Shown here piece after piece: positions 22,848 through 34,410 of a DNA stretch of 64,000 nt. Within the stretch, counting starts at the first letter, position 1. Each line of letters opens with the position of its first letter. The translations under genes and the position numbers were made by a program. The notes below the pieces were generated by a model that saw only the letters and a program-made list of their open reading frames with translations, searched no databases and was not told the origin of the DNA. The DNA lies in contig NC_079514.1 in the NCBI RefSeq assembly GCF_000801105.2, positions 17,214,293 through 17,278,292 of the forward strand. Reading direction: 5' to 3'. Source of the stretch: Raphanus sativus. Its lineage: Eukaryota > Streptophyta > Magnoliopsida > Brassicales > Brassicaceae.

Positions 22848-25510
22848 TCAAGTATTAAATTTAAAACTCTAAACACAAATTTTAATTTTGTCAACATTTT
22901 TTTTTGTTTCGACCTCCCTTGTAAATCTTATTGAATTTCAGTAACCTTTTATTTATGCATATGTTGATTAGGTTTTTGTTGATTTTAATATTAACACTTC
23001 CAACGATTAAAATTGTATTTATTTCTTTTCAATTATTTTAACATTATTATTTTAAGATGCTTTCTGCCATTTTCCATATTTTTACATTGAGCCATCACCA
23101 TTTACGTATTTCATTTACCTTTCCGACTGTTGTGCTTCTCACTATCACCAGAAAAAATCTCACCTTCGTGTTTTTGTTCTTCATCACTTTTTCTCATGTG
23201 AGATGATCCGGTATTTGTTATAGACCGGATTTATAAATTCTCGGTTGTGCAATTGTTTCTCACGGTTGGTTTTGGTTTATGTTAGGAAGTGCATCTCCTT
23301 AGGTTGGGTACGAGTTTAGTCGTTTTTGATGTTGTTTTCCTCATCGTTAGTTTACCGTCGGTAGTCCCTGCTCGTGTTGGTTTTCAAGATCTCTGATTTT
23401 TGGTGCTCTGAATTTTATGTTCTCTTTTATAGTTTGAAGACAGCTCCACGATTTGCATTTGTTTCGTCTACCATTCTTTATCTTTTATCTCGTCTCGTTG
23501 CAGCTTTCATCAATTATTGCGTCTATGTGGCTCCCTCTCTCTCTCTTTCTCCATGTTTTCCACTCCAAGTTTGGAAAGTGTTTTCCTCCGTGTATTTTTA
23601 ATAGGTTTGGAATGTTGTTTCTGGTCTCAAGCTTGGGTTTGGTTTCTTAGTGGTTGGCTTTCATTCTCCTTATTTTAGGTTGTTTCTCTTCTTCCTATTC
23701 TTCCCTTAGTATAAGTGTGCGAAGTTAGTCTCTTAGAAGTTTGTTTAGTTTGAGAGATGCTTCTTACCTCTTAGCTGGTCGTTGTGCTTATGGTACGTTA
23801 GGTATATGTCTTCTTGCTTCGTGGCGATTTTGGCTATCTGTTGATTATTCTTCTTCTAACTGCTTTCTTGGTTTTTTTATGTTGGTCACTGATTGTGTTC
23901 TTTTGTGTTTGAGGGATTGATTTGTCTCAATGTATATCTTTCTATTTCTTCTAACTTCTTCTTGTTCAGGCCAAAACACTCTATGATAAAGTGAGGTAAG
24001 TTAAGACTTCATTTCATCTATTTTCAGTTTTATATTTTTATTGAGTTTGTATTACTTTGGGATTTTGTTTTTATCTATGATTATGAAGATTTTATGTTTT
24101 GATTATGTGTTGTGTTGTGTTCTAGTTTATTTTTATTAGTTTGATTAATATTAAATTAATTATATAATTTGTAAATGAAACAATAAAAAAAGTAAAAATA
24201 ATAAAATAGTAAAAGTTTATGTTATTTTAAGTTGTATATAAATTAAATATTTAAAATATATTTATATAATTATACTTATTTATTTATTCATCTTGCACTT
24301 TTGTGACCAATAAAATAGATTATCAAACTTCAAGAAATGATGGCTAGTGTGAGAATAATTAGATAGTGCACAATTAGAAAATGATGAACTAAATTGTAGT
24401 AATCTAAAAATAAAAGATTTAAAATGTAAAAAGAAAAAAAAGGACACATGTCAAAAAAACCCCTTCCACACGTCACAAGAAGATATAAAAATCTACTTTA
24501 TATATACATATATCTATTGATTTCTTATTCAAACATTCAAACTAAACCAATTTTATGTTAAGTTTATGTATTTTGGCATACATTATTCAAATTTATATGT
24601 TATATATTATTTTTGTTTTTAGATATTAAGGAATTTAAAGTATATATAAACTAAACTGGTTATCCAAACCCGCAAAGATCCGAAGCAAAATATAACCGAA
24701 GTTAATAAATACACGAATGAGTTTCAAATCTTTTGCTCAAAAATTCTGAAACTCGACTAGGTACCCGGACATCCATTCATAGTTGGGCTATTGGCTTGGG
24801 AAATACAGACTATGAATAGTAACATCCAGAATGACTACACAATTTTAATGGTAATAAAAGCTTAAATATATACATATATATATATAGTGAAAGATTTTGT
24901 TACTATTAAGTATAAACTGTGCGACGTTCTTTGCATGACCATTTGAAACCACAAACAATTTTTTTTGCAAATAATATCTGATTAGCTTGATTGACAGAAT
25001 ATTAGCATAAGCATTATGCTCATTATCACCTAATCAATATTTATCATAGAAGCATTTAGAAAATCATTTACAAGATATGGGCACTTTGGTTATTTTTTTG
25101 GTTCAGTTTGAGTTTGGTTCGGTTTGGTTAATTCGGTTCTAGTAATTTTTCAACTGAAGTAAACCATAGTTAGTTAGTTTGGTTTGGTTTGTGTTCGGTT
25201 TGATTTATATTCGATTCGGTTTGTATTCGGTTCGGTTTTTTTTGAATCGGTTTAATTAGGTTCTTCTTTGTTTAAAAACATGAAAGCATATAACTATTTT
25301 TACAGTTCACAAAGATTATTACTCTATATAGAAAATCTTCTACTTTCGTCTATTTTCAGGACTTGGTATTGAAAATCTCCTAAAGTTGTTTAGAGTTGAT
25401 ACCACAAAAAAATTTGGATGCAAGAAAAATATACAGGATACGAGGAGAAAAAACACTGTGCAGAAGAACTTTTGCTTTTAATAAAATTTGTTTTAGGTTT
25501 TACATTTAAA
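22848..25510. other. Intergenic, no gene recognised
   Basis: 22880-24000 is T/C-rich on the plus strand with many stops; it resembles an untranslated or intronic leader but no exon is convincing. 24170-25080 is AT-rich. 25085-25260 is a GGTTCGGTTTGGTT simple-repeat tract, a motif that recurs at 26605-26720 and, inverted, at 32630-32780. Confidence 0.5.
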
Positions 25511-25937
25511 CTAGATTTTGACCCGCGCTTTTGAAGCGCGGGATATTTTAACATGAAAAATTTCACTAATAATTTAACAAATATTTTGGTAATTTTTAAA
25601 GAGTGTGTATTTAAAATATTTTTGCATTTAAATCAGTATTTTTAAATTCAACCCAATTGTGATTATACCGGTTAATCCAGAGATCTGACAATTCAATTTA
25701 TGTTTTTAAAATATTCATATTAAAAATCACTAAAACCCGAGACTAACCGATTGAACTGATGGATGACCGATATGTAATCTAATTGGATTTAAATTGTAAT
25801 AGTTTCATAATTTGTAATCTTATAATCGAAATTTTAAAGTTTACTATTTTGCAATTTATGAAATTATGAAGTTTCTACAAAATTTTAAAGAGAAAATGAT
25901 AGATATAAAATAATTAAGATTAATTATTGTATTATTT

Positions 25938-26258
25938 GAAAACATTGATAATAGTATAAAAAATATATTGTTTGAAACATTGATAGTAGTATAAAGAAAT
26001 AAGTATATTGAACCGGGCTTCGTAGCCTGGTGGTAATGGAACCTCGGCTGAGGTGCCCGCCACCCAGCTTCGAAACCCGGCCACAGCGATTTAACATCCT
26101 TACTGCTGGGGCGCTGGACCCCTTCGGGGGATATTTGGGAAAGTGGCTGCCCAGACACCAGAGATATCAAAAAAAAATAAGTATATTGTTTGGAAACGTT
26201 GATAGTAGTATAAAGAAATAAGTATATTGTTTAGAAACATGGATAGTAGTATAAAGAA
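25938..26258 (+). repeat. ~40-bp minisatellite split by a SINE
   Basis: About four units of ATTGATAGTAGTATAAAGAAATAAGTATATTGTTTGAAAC-like sequence (two before 26010, two after 26175). Confidence 0.75.
26011..26174 (+). mobile_element. tRNA-derived SINE inside Helitron
   Basis: Head GAACCGGGCTTCGTAGCCTGGTGG with box A-like TAGCCTGGTGGTAATGG and box B-like GCTTCGAAACCC, 3' A-run. A 14-bp duplication AAATAAGTATATTG is at 25997-26010 and 26175-26188. Different family from the SINEs at 21126 and 36390 judging by the head sequence. Confidence 0.85.
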
Positions 26259-26374
26259 AGGAACATTAATGATTTAATGTATGTTTAACTATAAAGTATA
26301 AATGTGTATATAATTTAAAAATTTACAAAATAAATGTTAGGTCCAACAAAATGTTTCTGTTTTAATAAGATAGA

Positions 26375-27371
26375 TTTAACATCCACGTTTATATATACAA
26401 TATACGAATATAAGATCACAGACTTAACTATTCTTTTTAAATCAACCATTTTAGTGAATGAAAAATGGAAAATATGCACGTGGTTTGGTATTAGAATTTT
26501 AGTATATATGTATTACTAATATTTTTTTTGTTGAAAAATGTATTACTAATATTTTAAATTTAAATAATTAAAAACAACATTGGTTTCTCAGTTCAACAAA
26601 CTATTCGGGTTGGAAAAGTCTTCAACCGAATGATTTGAAATAGAATTTGGTTCGGTTTCAGTCGGATTCGATTTGGTTGGTTCGGTTTTGACTCGGTTCG
26701 ATTTGGTATTTTTACCCACCCCTAAATTGCTAATGCTCTTAGAATGTATAAATTTTTAAAAATAATTATATATAATTTATTTATATTTATTTTAATAATA
26801 TAAAATTATGTTCATTATAAAAAATAAATTTATATTTTTAAAAATAAAAGTTACGCTTAAGTATTTTTAACTTTTTAAAAAAGAACAATATTTCACACAT
26901 AAAATATAATATCATTTATATAAAGACAAATATCATTAATTATATATATTATAAAATAAATATATCTATATTATTTATAAATAAATAAATTATATGTCCT
27001 AAATTTGTTTTTATAATAATATTATATATGAATCATTTACTGCTCTATCAATAAATAAATAATGATTTCATATATAAATTATATATAATTAATTATTTTG
27101 TATAATAATATCAAAAGTTATATTTATATCCAAAAAAAAATTACATTTATTTTTTAAAAATAATAATAGTTTACATTTAAAATTTAATTTAAATTTGTAA
27201 GTAAATAAGATTCATTATTTTTAATAACAAATATATTATTAATATATGTTATAATATATATTATTTAAAAATATATATATTGTATACTAACTTTTATCAT
27301 AATTTTAAAATTATATATTTATACTGATTTACCAATCACTTTATTTAAAAAATTAAGGAGAATATATTGCT
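26375..27371. other. AT-rich intergenic DNA
   Basis: Nearly pure A/T from 26740 to 27370; no gene or element recognised apart from the GGTTCGG simple tract at 26605-26720. Confidence 0.6.
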
Positions 27372-27920
27372 TTAGAGCATGTGCAATGGTGAGCTTCAGC
27401 CATGAATCATTAGCATTTGTTTAATAATTGTTTTTTTTTTGGTTTTTGTTTGTATAGTTAAGGATTCAAATCAAAATTGCCCGTCCAATGGTGATCCCGA
27501 ACATGGAGTCCTTAGGAATTAAATAATTATTTTTTAATTGAAATTGAAATTTTATTAATTGCATGGTTAAAAATAAAGATACAACAAAAGAGAAGTTTAA
27601 AAATGTATAAGTATAAAAACTATAAGTTTTTCAATTTCAATTGAAAAAAATTATAAGCTATAAGCTAAAGAATTTCTATTAGTTTTTCTTATTTTCTGTA
27701 TAAAGTCTCACTTTGTTAATATTTCAGATATACAGTTGTTAATATTTCTGCAACAAGTGAATCGATTAATGCAAAAGCAATGTCGATTAATGCAAAATCA
27801 GTTGTTAATATTTCTGCAACATGAATGCAAAAGCAGTGTCATTTCAAAAATCAAAGGTTATAGATGGAGCTAAATCAAAGGTTATAGATGAATGCAAAAT
27901 CAGTGTCATTTAATAAAGGT

Positions 27921-29081
27921 TTAATCTTTGATCAAAGAAACATACACATGAGCTATTGAAGCAAAGAGAAGCATACATTGTAGCAAGGAACATACACACG
28001 AACTTGAGTCTACAAGAGGATAGAAGAGGATACAACAAAAGAGAACAACTCCGAGATACATTGCTAAAGAGACGCAAGAGTACTTGACCATTCTCCTAAT
28101 TGACCCGTGAGCAAGAAGCAATGTCACCTGCAGAACAAAACAAAACAAGCAAATTAAACCAGAAGCAAAGAAAGAACAAGCAATGGAGAAGACTCACAAC
28201 GCTTTCTGCCCAAGTGTTTGCTCAGTAGTTCAGCACACTCTTTACTTTCCGGACATACACACAACAATGGAATAGTTTTCCCATCTCCAACCAGATTGAA
28301 CCCAAATAAGTCTCCTATGTCGCATATGTTATCAACACACCACTTTCTCCAGCCTCTTGAGATGTAACACTTGCCGCCTGATTCGCTAAATCGCAAACTT
28401 ACAGTCTATGATTTTCCCTCTTTGTTCACCAGTATCATCTCTTGGCATTGCTTGTTCAAAGCAGTAGAACTCGTAGCTCCCACAGGAAGATACTGCAAAC
28501 ACAAAACGTAAAGATCAAACCATATATTTGACTAATAAATATGTATGAAAATTGACTCACAAGTTTGTCTTCTTCTAGGTTTGAATCAGTGACCTCAGCC
28601 AAGAAACAATAGTCGTATGAGAAAGAAGACATTGACCCTGTATCATCCGTCTCGGCTTCTTCCTTGATGATGTCAGGATGTGTATACTGAATCTCACAAC
28701 AGTTAGGACCAAAAGGAGTGACATGAAACACCATGTCTCCTTCGTGTTTGAAGATGACAATGTCACCGATTGCAAGGTCATGTGCTGTGGTGAAATCTTT
28801 CCAACCTCCGGTGAGTGTCCTGCCTTCTTGTAGCACTTCCCAAGTTTGATCTGAAGCGTCCGACCTTAGTTTTCATGTTTTCTGGTTCGTCTTCCCTTCT
28901 ATGTGCTTTGAGTAGAAGCCAAGTGGTATTGTCTGCAAGAAAAGGCAAAGTTAAGCAAACAAGAAACGAATGTAAACAAGCAACGAATGTAAACAAATAG
29001 AGAGAGTGAGGTTCTTACGACACCACTGTGGAAACCAGGAAGCAGAGGCTTCAAAAAATGAGGTTCATGCGGATTCGCCAT
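27921..29081 (-). pseudogene. REM-type B3-domain transcription factor pseudogene
   Basis: Exon 1 is 29081-29019 (MANPHEPHFLKPLLPGFHSGV). Exon 2 is 28932-28561, completing the first B3 domain (TIPLGFYSKHIEGKT, GWKDFTTAHDLAIGDIVIFK). Exon 3 is 28492-28198, the second B3 domain (RGWRKWCVDNICDIGDLFGFNLV). A fragment of a third B3-like domain lies at about 28130-27930 (VTLLLAHGSIRRMVKYSCVSL). Donor and acceptor sites fit and exons 1-2-3 keep phase. Two nonsense codons break it: TGA at 28875-28873 in the first B3 domain and TAG at 28408-28406 where a tryptophan is usual. The junction to the last segment is out of phase. REM proteins are nuclear DNA-binding factors of reproductive meristems; this copy is unlikely to be functional. 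Confidence 0.85.
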
Positions 29082-29109
29082 CTGCAAACAAGAAACGAAT
29101 GTAAACAAG

Positions 29110-29660
29110 AATCATAAGAGCAATAGCTAACTAGAAGAATCATAGCTAACAAGAAATTCGTTTTCAAACCGCAAGAACAACTATAATAAGGTCCTATAAG
29201 AATCATAGCTAACAAACCGCATCAACTAGAAGGTCCTATAAAAATCATAAATCCATAGCAAAAAGTTCGTTTTCAAACGGCAACAAAAGGCGCATAGCAA
29301 AAAGTTTGTTTTCAAACCGCAACAACAAAGGCAAAGATCATCAAATCGATAGAAACAAATATGGTTTTCAAACCGAAAGAACAAACGCAAACATCATCAA
29401 ATCCATAGAAACCAATTTCGTTTTCAAACCCTAACGAAAACAATCGAACCGATCCCCAAATCGATTGAAAACAAATTCGTTTTCAAACCCTAACCACAAA
29501 CGAAATGATCCGGAAATCGATTGAAACCAACTTCCTTTTGAAACCCTAACCACATACGGAAAATTTCCCAAATCGATTTAAACCCAAATATTTCTGAAAC
29601 CCTAATCGAAACGAAAACATCTCCAAATCGATTGACAACCCAAAAACCAACCCTTGATTT
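29110..29660. repeat. ~55-60-bp imperfect tandem repeats in the leader of the B3 gene
   Basis: Successive units contain AAATTCGTTTTCAAACC(C/G) plus ATCAAATCGAT(T/A)GAAA, about eight to nine copies. They lie upstream of the B3 exon 1 on its strand, in intron/leader position. Confidence 0.75.
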
Positions 29661-29997
29661 AGAAGAAAACAACATGGAACCTAATATAAATCTATGAATT
29701 CACCAAAACAAGGCTTCGATTTACCTCGTTTCTCACAATCGCAATATCGCCTTCGTCGCCTCACTCTCCGTTTTTTTTATCGGGGTTAGACGAAAATGAG
29801 TTGGATTTTTTTGATCGACGAAACACTGGTTTCGACCAGACCAATCCGAATCCACCACATCCCTAAAGATTGAATCCTTATAATCCTTAATCACGTATCA
29901 ATCCTTAGGTTACGTTTCATTTTTATTATTTTTTTATTCCAATCCCCTAGGTTTAAACGCTAAAGACTCTACATTTGGACCGTTGCACATGCTCTTA

Positions 29998-30398
29998 GGA
30001 TAATGCTAGTCTGCTAATACTTTTTAATTAACTGTACCAATCTAGTCCTACTTACACAGAAAGTAGGTAATCTATGAGTAGAGCGATTCCAAATTTCCAG
30101 AAAGAAAAAAAAAATACAATCCAGTCTCGGCGACATCTCTACAGTCACGGCAGGTGATTGCCTTCCTTTCGGGCGAAACACGGTTTGGATATTTCTTCTA
30201 CTTCTTCCTTGACACATTTTTTGGTTTTTTTCTTCTTCTTTCTGTTATCAGTTACATAAGAACCTAAAAAACCCTAGTCTCAATGTGGGTTTACAGTTCC
30301 TCCCCCATTGGGAAGTTGAACTGAAGTCAGCTTTCAATGTCAGTATAAAAAACACTAGGGTGATTCTTTTTTGTGTCTTCTAACCAGATTTCAAACAA
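29998..30398. other. Short intergenic stretch upstream of F-box remnant
   Basis: Contains CT-rich leader-like sequence before 30399; probably the 5' UTR and promoter of the F-box gene. No other feature seen. Confidence 0.5.
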
Positions 30399-31552
30399 AT
30401 GAGGAAATGGCAACGGGCTCGTTCCAAAAGGCCGAGGCAGAGACTGAAGGAAGAAGATAGGATAAGCCATTTACCTGATCCTTTGATATGTCAGATCCTC
30501 TCCAACCTCCCCATAGAGTATGCTGTCAAGACAAGCATTTGATTGAAGTGTATTATCCTTCTCCCGATGGGGCCATATTTGAGAAACTTGTCTCTTGCTC
30601 TCCTCTCTTGGAAGAGTTAAAGATTCGCAGATGTTGCTCTGCTCCTGAAGTCTTTCGCATACACTCTTTGTCGCTAAAGAAGCTCCACATAAATTTAAAT
30701 GATATTGGAGATGAATGTAGAGTTGTGATTGACGCTCCCCTACTACGCCGTTTGAAAGTCGATGACAACCACTCCGAAAGTTATGTAGTAAACAACTTGG
30801 ATTCCATAGCCAAGTTAGACATTTCTCTCAGCTTTGGTTTGTACAATTTTGATGAAACTAGCGTTTCATCAAAGAAAAGTATCATCTCCAGTTTTCTCAC
30901 CGGGGTTTCGAAGGTCAGGGAGATTAATATATATGCAGACTGTTTAGAGGTATATGTTTTTTTCAGTTCGGGTATTGGACATGTTACATATTACTATCAT
31001 GAGAATTTCTGAACAATCTTTTTGGTTACAGATGTTCTGGCAATACTCGAAATTAGCACCACTTCCTCAGTTTGGTTACTTGTCTCGCCTGGATGTGTAT
31101 CTTTGTACACCTGGTTTGAAATGGTTACTAACCTTTCTTGAGACCTGCCCAAATTTGGAATCTCTCATCTTGGTAATGATTTTTGCTAATAAAAACCCTA
31201 TGAGCTTTTTCTCACCTCTCTGAATATAATTCTTCCCATCTTTTCATTGCCTTTTCTTTTACCTCAGGAATGGAATGGTGACTCTAAGAGAGAGCATTCT
31301 AAGGAGATGAATCAAATCAACTTTTCATACGTTCCAGAGTGTTTTACGTCCTCACTCAAGTTTGTCGATCTCAGAACCAGAATCTCGGGAGATGCTGGAG
31401 AAATGAAGCTAGTAAGGTACTTTCTAAAGAATTCTGCAGTCCTTAATAAATTGACTCTGCGTTTGGGTTGTTATGCAAATGAAAATGCCGTCTTGAAGAA
31501 ACTCCTGAATATCCCAAGACGCTCTATCACATGTCAAGTCGACGTACGTTGA
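30399..31552 (+). pseudogene. F-box/FBD/LRR protein pseudogene with internal deletion
   Basis: Exon 1 starts at ATG 30399: a basic leader, then the F-box start EEDRISHLPDPLICQILSNL. The frame is lost at AVKTSI (stop 30540-30542). In another frame the LRR region continues immediately (LIEVYYPSPDGAIFEKLVS, SPLLEELKIRRC, 30542-30960). The C-terminal exons are PGLKWLLTFLETCPNLESLIL (31109-31171, GT donor) and the FBD segment EWNGDSKREHSKEM...SLKFVDLRTRISG...ITCQVDVR with TGA 31550-31552. Family members have several hundred more bases between the F-box and these LRRs, so a deletion that shifts frame is inferred. F-box proteins are SCF ubiquitin-ligase adaptors; this copy cannot make one. Confidence 0.82.
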
Positions 31553-31566
31553 TATGCAAAGACTAC

Positions 31567-31574
<8 letters not shown>

Positions 31575-31608
<34 letters not shown>
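31575..31608 (+). repeat. (AG)n microsatellite
   Basis: 34-bp AG run just 3' of the FBD stop codon. Confidence 0.95.
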
Positions 31609-31609
<1 letters not shown>

Positions 31610-31611
<2 letters not shown>

Positions 31612-32127
31612 ACATGTGAACTTTAAGCTCTTGTCATACAAGAAATGCAGCTGTTGTTGACTTTGTCTATATTTCTTTTGGAGTAAATGGGGTTGAAAAC
31701 TGTCTCTTTGTAGTTTAGTTTATAACTGTGAAGTCTCATCTCTGGAGACTATTATGTTTGTTTTTAACAAGTTAAGCAATGAAGTGAGTTAGTCTCCTCT
31801 TTCTTTTATGTTCTGTGTTTGCTTATGAGGTTAGGATGGCAGTAGTTAAGCTTACGATGGCAACAAAAATGAAACACAAGATTATTACAGAGCATTTCTT
31901 TGGCGTTTTCTTATTATAAATTTTATTCATATAATGCGTGTTAGTAGTACCCGTTTATGTGGTTCGTGTCAATTTAATCAGAAATTTTGAATTTTCAACT
32001 TCAATGGCCATTCCCATTAATAAGAAACAGACAACTTTTTTGGATGTTTATGTCAGACTTGAACACACTTTGATATACAAGTTTTGATCTTATGAAAGTA
32101 TATGCATACTAATCATTATCCTTTATT
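31610..32127. other. 3' flank, no feature recognised
   Basis: Probably the 3' UTR and downstream region of the F-box remnant, then unassigned AT-rich DNA up to the CRK tail. Confidence 0.45.
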
Positions 32128-32400
32128 TCAACGAGTAACCCTCGTGATCGCTGTATCATCGACCGAACAAGCCAAAGACTTGCTAGTAGACAGACAAGGC
32201 AGCTGGCAGCAGTTTCTAGGCTGATGGGTTCGGCTTTGATCTGTCCCTGAAGAAAAAGGAACATGCGGACTAATTGAAGTATTGCTGAGCATCTGAAAGA
32301 TTGTAGACATGGCTGGACCATCTGCATGATCCTCTTGAACGCATAATAACCCAATGTGAATGAAATCTAAAAACTTCACCCTTATAATAGTTTTCCCCAA
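32128..32400 (-). pseudogene. Cysteine-rich receptor-like kinase (CRK), C-terminal fragment
   Basis: The minus strand reads FIHIGLLCVQEDHADGPAMS then TIFQMLSNTSISPHVP and ends SVDDTAITRVTR with TGA at 32130-32128. This is the last part of the kinase domain and the tail of DUF26 receptor kinases. The tail before SVDD is out of register with the family, indicating small indels. Nothing of the catalytic core, membrane span or DUF26 ectodomain is present. Confidence 0.85.
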
Positions 32401-32510
32401 AATTTGCAGCCAAAATCAGTTACATCCAAAATACAAAAATAAATCAAAATAGAATAATTTTTAAATTGTTTTATAGTATTATTTACAGGATGATATTTAT
32501 CAAACAAATT

Positions 32511-32513
32511 GAT

Positions 32514-32590
<77 letters not shown>
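32511..32590 (+). tRNA. tRNA-Leu (anticodon UAG)
   Basis: An 80-nt cloverleaf with long variable arm: acceptor GATAGTT pairing with AGCTGTC (G-U pairs allowed), box A TGGCCGAGTGG, anticodon loop TTTAGGC with TAG at 32545-32547, and box B GGTTCAAATCC. A T-run at 32593-32602 follows as a Pol III terminator. No intron. Position 3 is T where plant copies usually have C, giving a G-U pair. Confidence 0.95.
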
Positions 32591-32591
<1 letters not shown>

Positions 32592-32592
32592 C

Positions 32593-32602
32593 ATTTTTTT
32601 TT
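32593..32602 (+). terminator. Pol III terminator of tRNA-Leu
   Basis: Run of T residues starting three bases after the discriminator base. Confidence 0.75.
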
Positions 32603-33023
32603 CCAACTAGGGATGGGCAGAAAAACCGAACCGAACCGATCAAACCGAACCGGTTGAACCGAAACCAATTCGAACCAAATCAATGTCTATTATCAAATAG
32701 TTAGGTTTAAGATTTTTCCAACCCGAACCAACCTAACCGAAACCGATTAAACTGAACCAAATTAAATCGAATTCATAACCAATGTGTTTTTATTATTATT
32801 TAATTAAACATACTAGCAATATACAATATACTAAAATCCTAAGACTAAAATCGTTGTTAACTTTATTAACGATTTTTTTTTACTTTCTATTTACGAAAAT
32901 GCTATTAGTTTTTTTTTTTTGAAAATGATATTTTTACTCTCTCAACCTCATCATCTTTATTTATTTACGAGATTATCATTACCATCAATACATCAACCAC
33001 CATGAACAACCAATTTGAAACTC
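32603..33023. other. CCGAACCGAAC simple tract and AT-rich DNA
   Basis: 32618-32780 is dominated by ACCGAACCGA/CCGAACC words, the reverse complement of the GGTTCGG tracts at 25085 and 26605. The rest is AT-rich with nothing recognised. Confidence 0.6.
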
Positions 33024-33026
33024 TTA

Positions 33027-33283
33027 GGCTCTAACTGGTGACCACAAAAAGAATAATAGGAACAAAGAGAAATGGAATGTAGAGGAACAAAATAATAGGA
33101 ATACTTATTCTTTCTTGTTCCTTGCCAGATTTTATAAGGAATACTTTTACTCTATAATTCATTAAATTAAAAGGAATGAGAAGGAACATTAGGAAAATAA
33201 TATTCCACATGAATGATGTAAAATTTGAGGAATGAAGAGGAATTACCCATTCCTACTCATTCTTTTGGTCGCCATTTAGAGCC
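33027..33283. mobile_element. Tourist-like MITE (257 bp)
   Basis: Inverted termini GGCTCTAACTGGTGACCA (33027-33044) and, from 33283 on the minus strand, GGCTCTAAATGGCGACCA (two mismatches). TSD TTA is at 33024-33026 and 33284-33286. The interior is rich in AGGAATA/TATTCC words in inverted orientation. Fits a non-autonomous PIF/Harbinger MITE. Confidence 0.82.
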
Positions 33284-33549
33284 TTAATGAACCTCAAATC
33301 AATTTACATTTCTTCTTTCTCAATTTTTATCAACTAAAAAAGCATCTCTTTCACTTTCTCTCCATATCCATCCAAAAATCCCAAGATTTTAATTCTAATT
33401 TTTTTTATGGTTCATAAAGCCATTGAAGCTTGCGATTCTTGGTGGATCACTTTTGTTTGAGATTATGAGTGTTTGGAGAAGATTTATGTGTGCTAAACAA
33501 GTTATCTCACTAGTTAAAACTATGAAATCGAGATTTTTTCCAAATCTTT

Positions 33550-34410
33550 TCGTGGAAGTCGTCTGGTTGTAGACGACTTACCTGGAAGTCATCTGGCTGT
33601 AGACGATTTACCTGGAAGTCGTCTGGTCAATGCAGAGGTTAGTTTTGCATTTGACTTTTAATTTTTTTTAGACGACTTACAGCTTAGTCGTCCAACTTTG
33701 TTTGATAAAAAAAATTGAGACGACTTACAGGTTAGTCGTCTAAGAGAAAACATGTTAGCTTTGCATTTGATCGGAATGTGTCAGAAATTTGACTTTTCTT
33801 GGACGACTTACAGGTTAGTCGTCCAGTAGAAAATTTTAAAAAATAATATTTTATATTTTCTAGACAACTAACTTGTAAATCGTCTCAGGTTAGTTTTGCA
33901 ATTGAAATATTAAACAAAAAAAAACAAAATTTCTAGACGACTTAAACGTTAGTCGTCTCGAGTTTTTTACCTAGACGACTAACTTGTAAGTCGTCAAGGG
34001 TTTTATTCCGAGATTCTAGTCAAACATTGCTAATCTTGGACGACTTACAAATTAGTCGTCTAGGTAAAAATCTCGAGACTACTAACATGTAAGTCATTTA
34101 AAAAATATATTTTTTTGTTTAATATTTCAATTGCAAAATTAACCTTAGACGACTTACAAGTTAGTCGTCTAGAAAAAATGGAATATTATTTTTTTAATTT
34201 TCTACTGACAACTTACAAGTTAGTCGTCTAGAAAAAATAGAATATTATTTCTTTAATTTTCTACTAGACGACTAACTTGTAAGTCGTCCAAAAAAAAGTT
34301 AAATTTCTGACACATTTCGGTCAAATACAAAACTAATCCGTTTTTTCTAGACAACTTACATTTTTTTTATCAAACAAAATTGAACGACTAACCTGTAAGT
34401 CGTCTAGGTT
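33550..34410. repeat. Array of ~14 palindromic 24-26-bp units in a larger inverted arrangement
   Basis: Units of the form AGACGACTTACAxxTTAGTCGTCT or its mirror occur near 33571, 33670, 33718, 33802, 33861, 33933, 33972, 34039, 34074, 34146, 34206, 34264, 34350 and 34384, with AT-rich spacers of 15-60 bp. Each unit is self-complementary. The spacers TTTTACCTAGACG... and CGTCTAGGTAAAA... show that the left and right halves are also inverted copies about an axis near 34000-34040. No ORF. Confidence 0.9.

Larger units (their letters stand above)
25511..26374 (-). mobile_element. Short non-autonomous Helitron (864 bp)
   Basis: Minus strand: 5' TCTATCTTATTAAAACAGAAAC at 26374, 3' hairpin CCCGCGCTTCAAAAGCGCGGG (25545-25525) and TCAAAATCTAG ending at 25511, inserted between A and T. 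It contains a 40-bp minisatellite and a SINE and no coding capacity. Confidence 0.75.
27375..29994. mobile_element. Harbinger-like (Pack-TYPE candidate) DNA transposon carrying a B3 gene
   Basis: Terminal inverted repeats: GAGCATGTGCAATGGT at 27375-27390, and the reverse complement of 29979-29994, GAGCATGTGCAACGGT (one mismatch). The 3-bp TSD TTA is at 27372-27374 and 29995-29997. TTA TSD and GAGCAT/GGGCAT-type ends are typical of PIF/Harbinger elements. The 2.6-kb interior holds no transposase but encloses a REM-type B3 gene remnant plus its leader, which fits a gene-capturing non-autonomous element. Confidence 0.72.

Noticed and set aside
27921..28148. Hydrophobic minus-strand ORF that looks like a membrane protein
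   Set aside because: It runs from a B3-like exon into the 3' part of the pseudogene; apparent hydrophobicity is chance translation of T-rich sequence.
33550..34410. Palindromic repeats resembling a CRISPR array
   Set aside because: Spacers vary widely in length and are AT-rich and non-unique, units flip orientation, no cas genes, and the DNA is plant nuclear.
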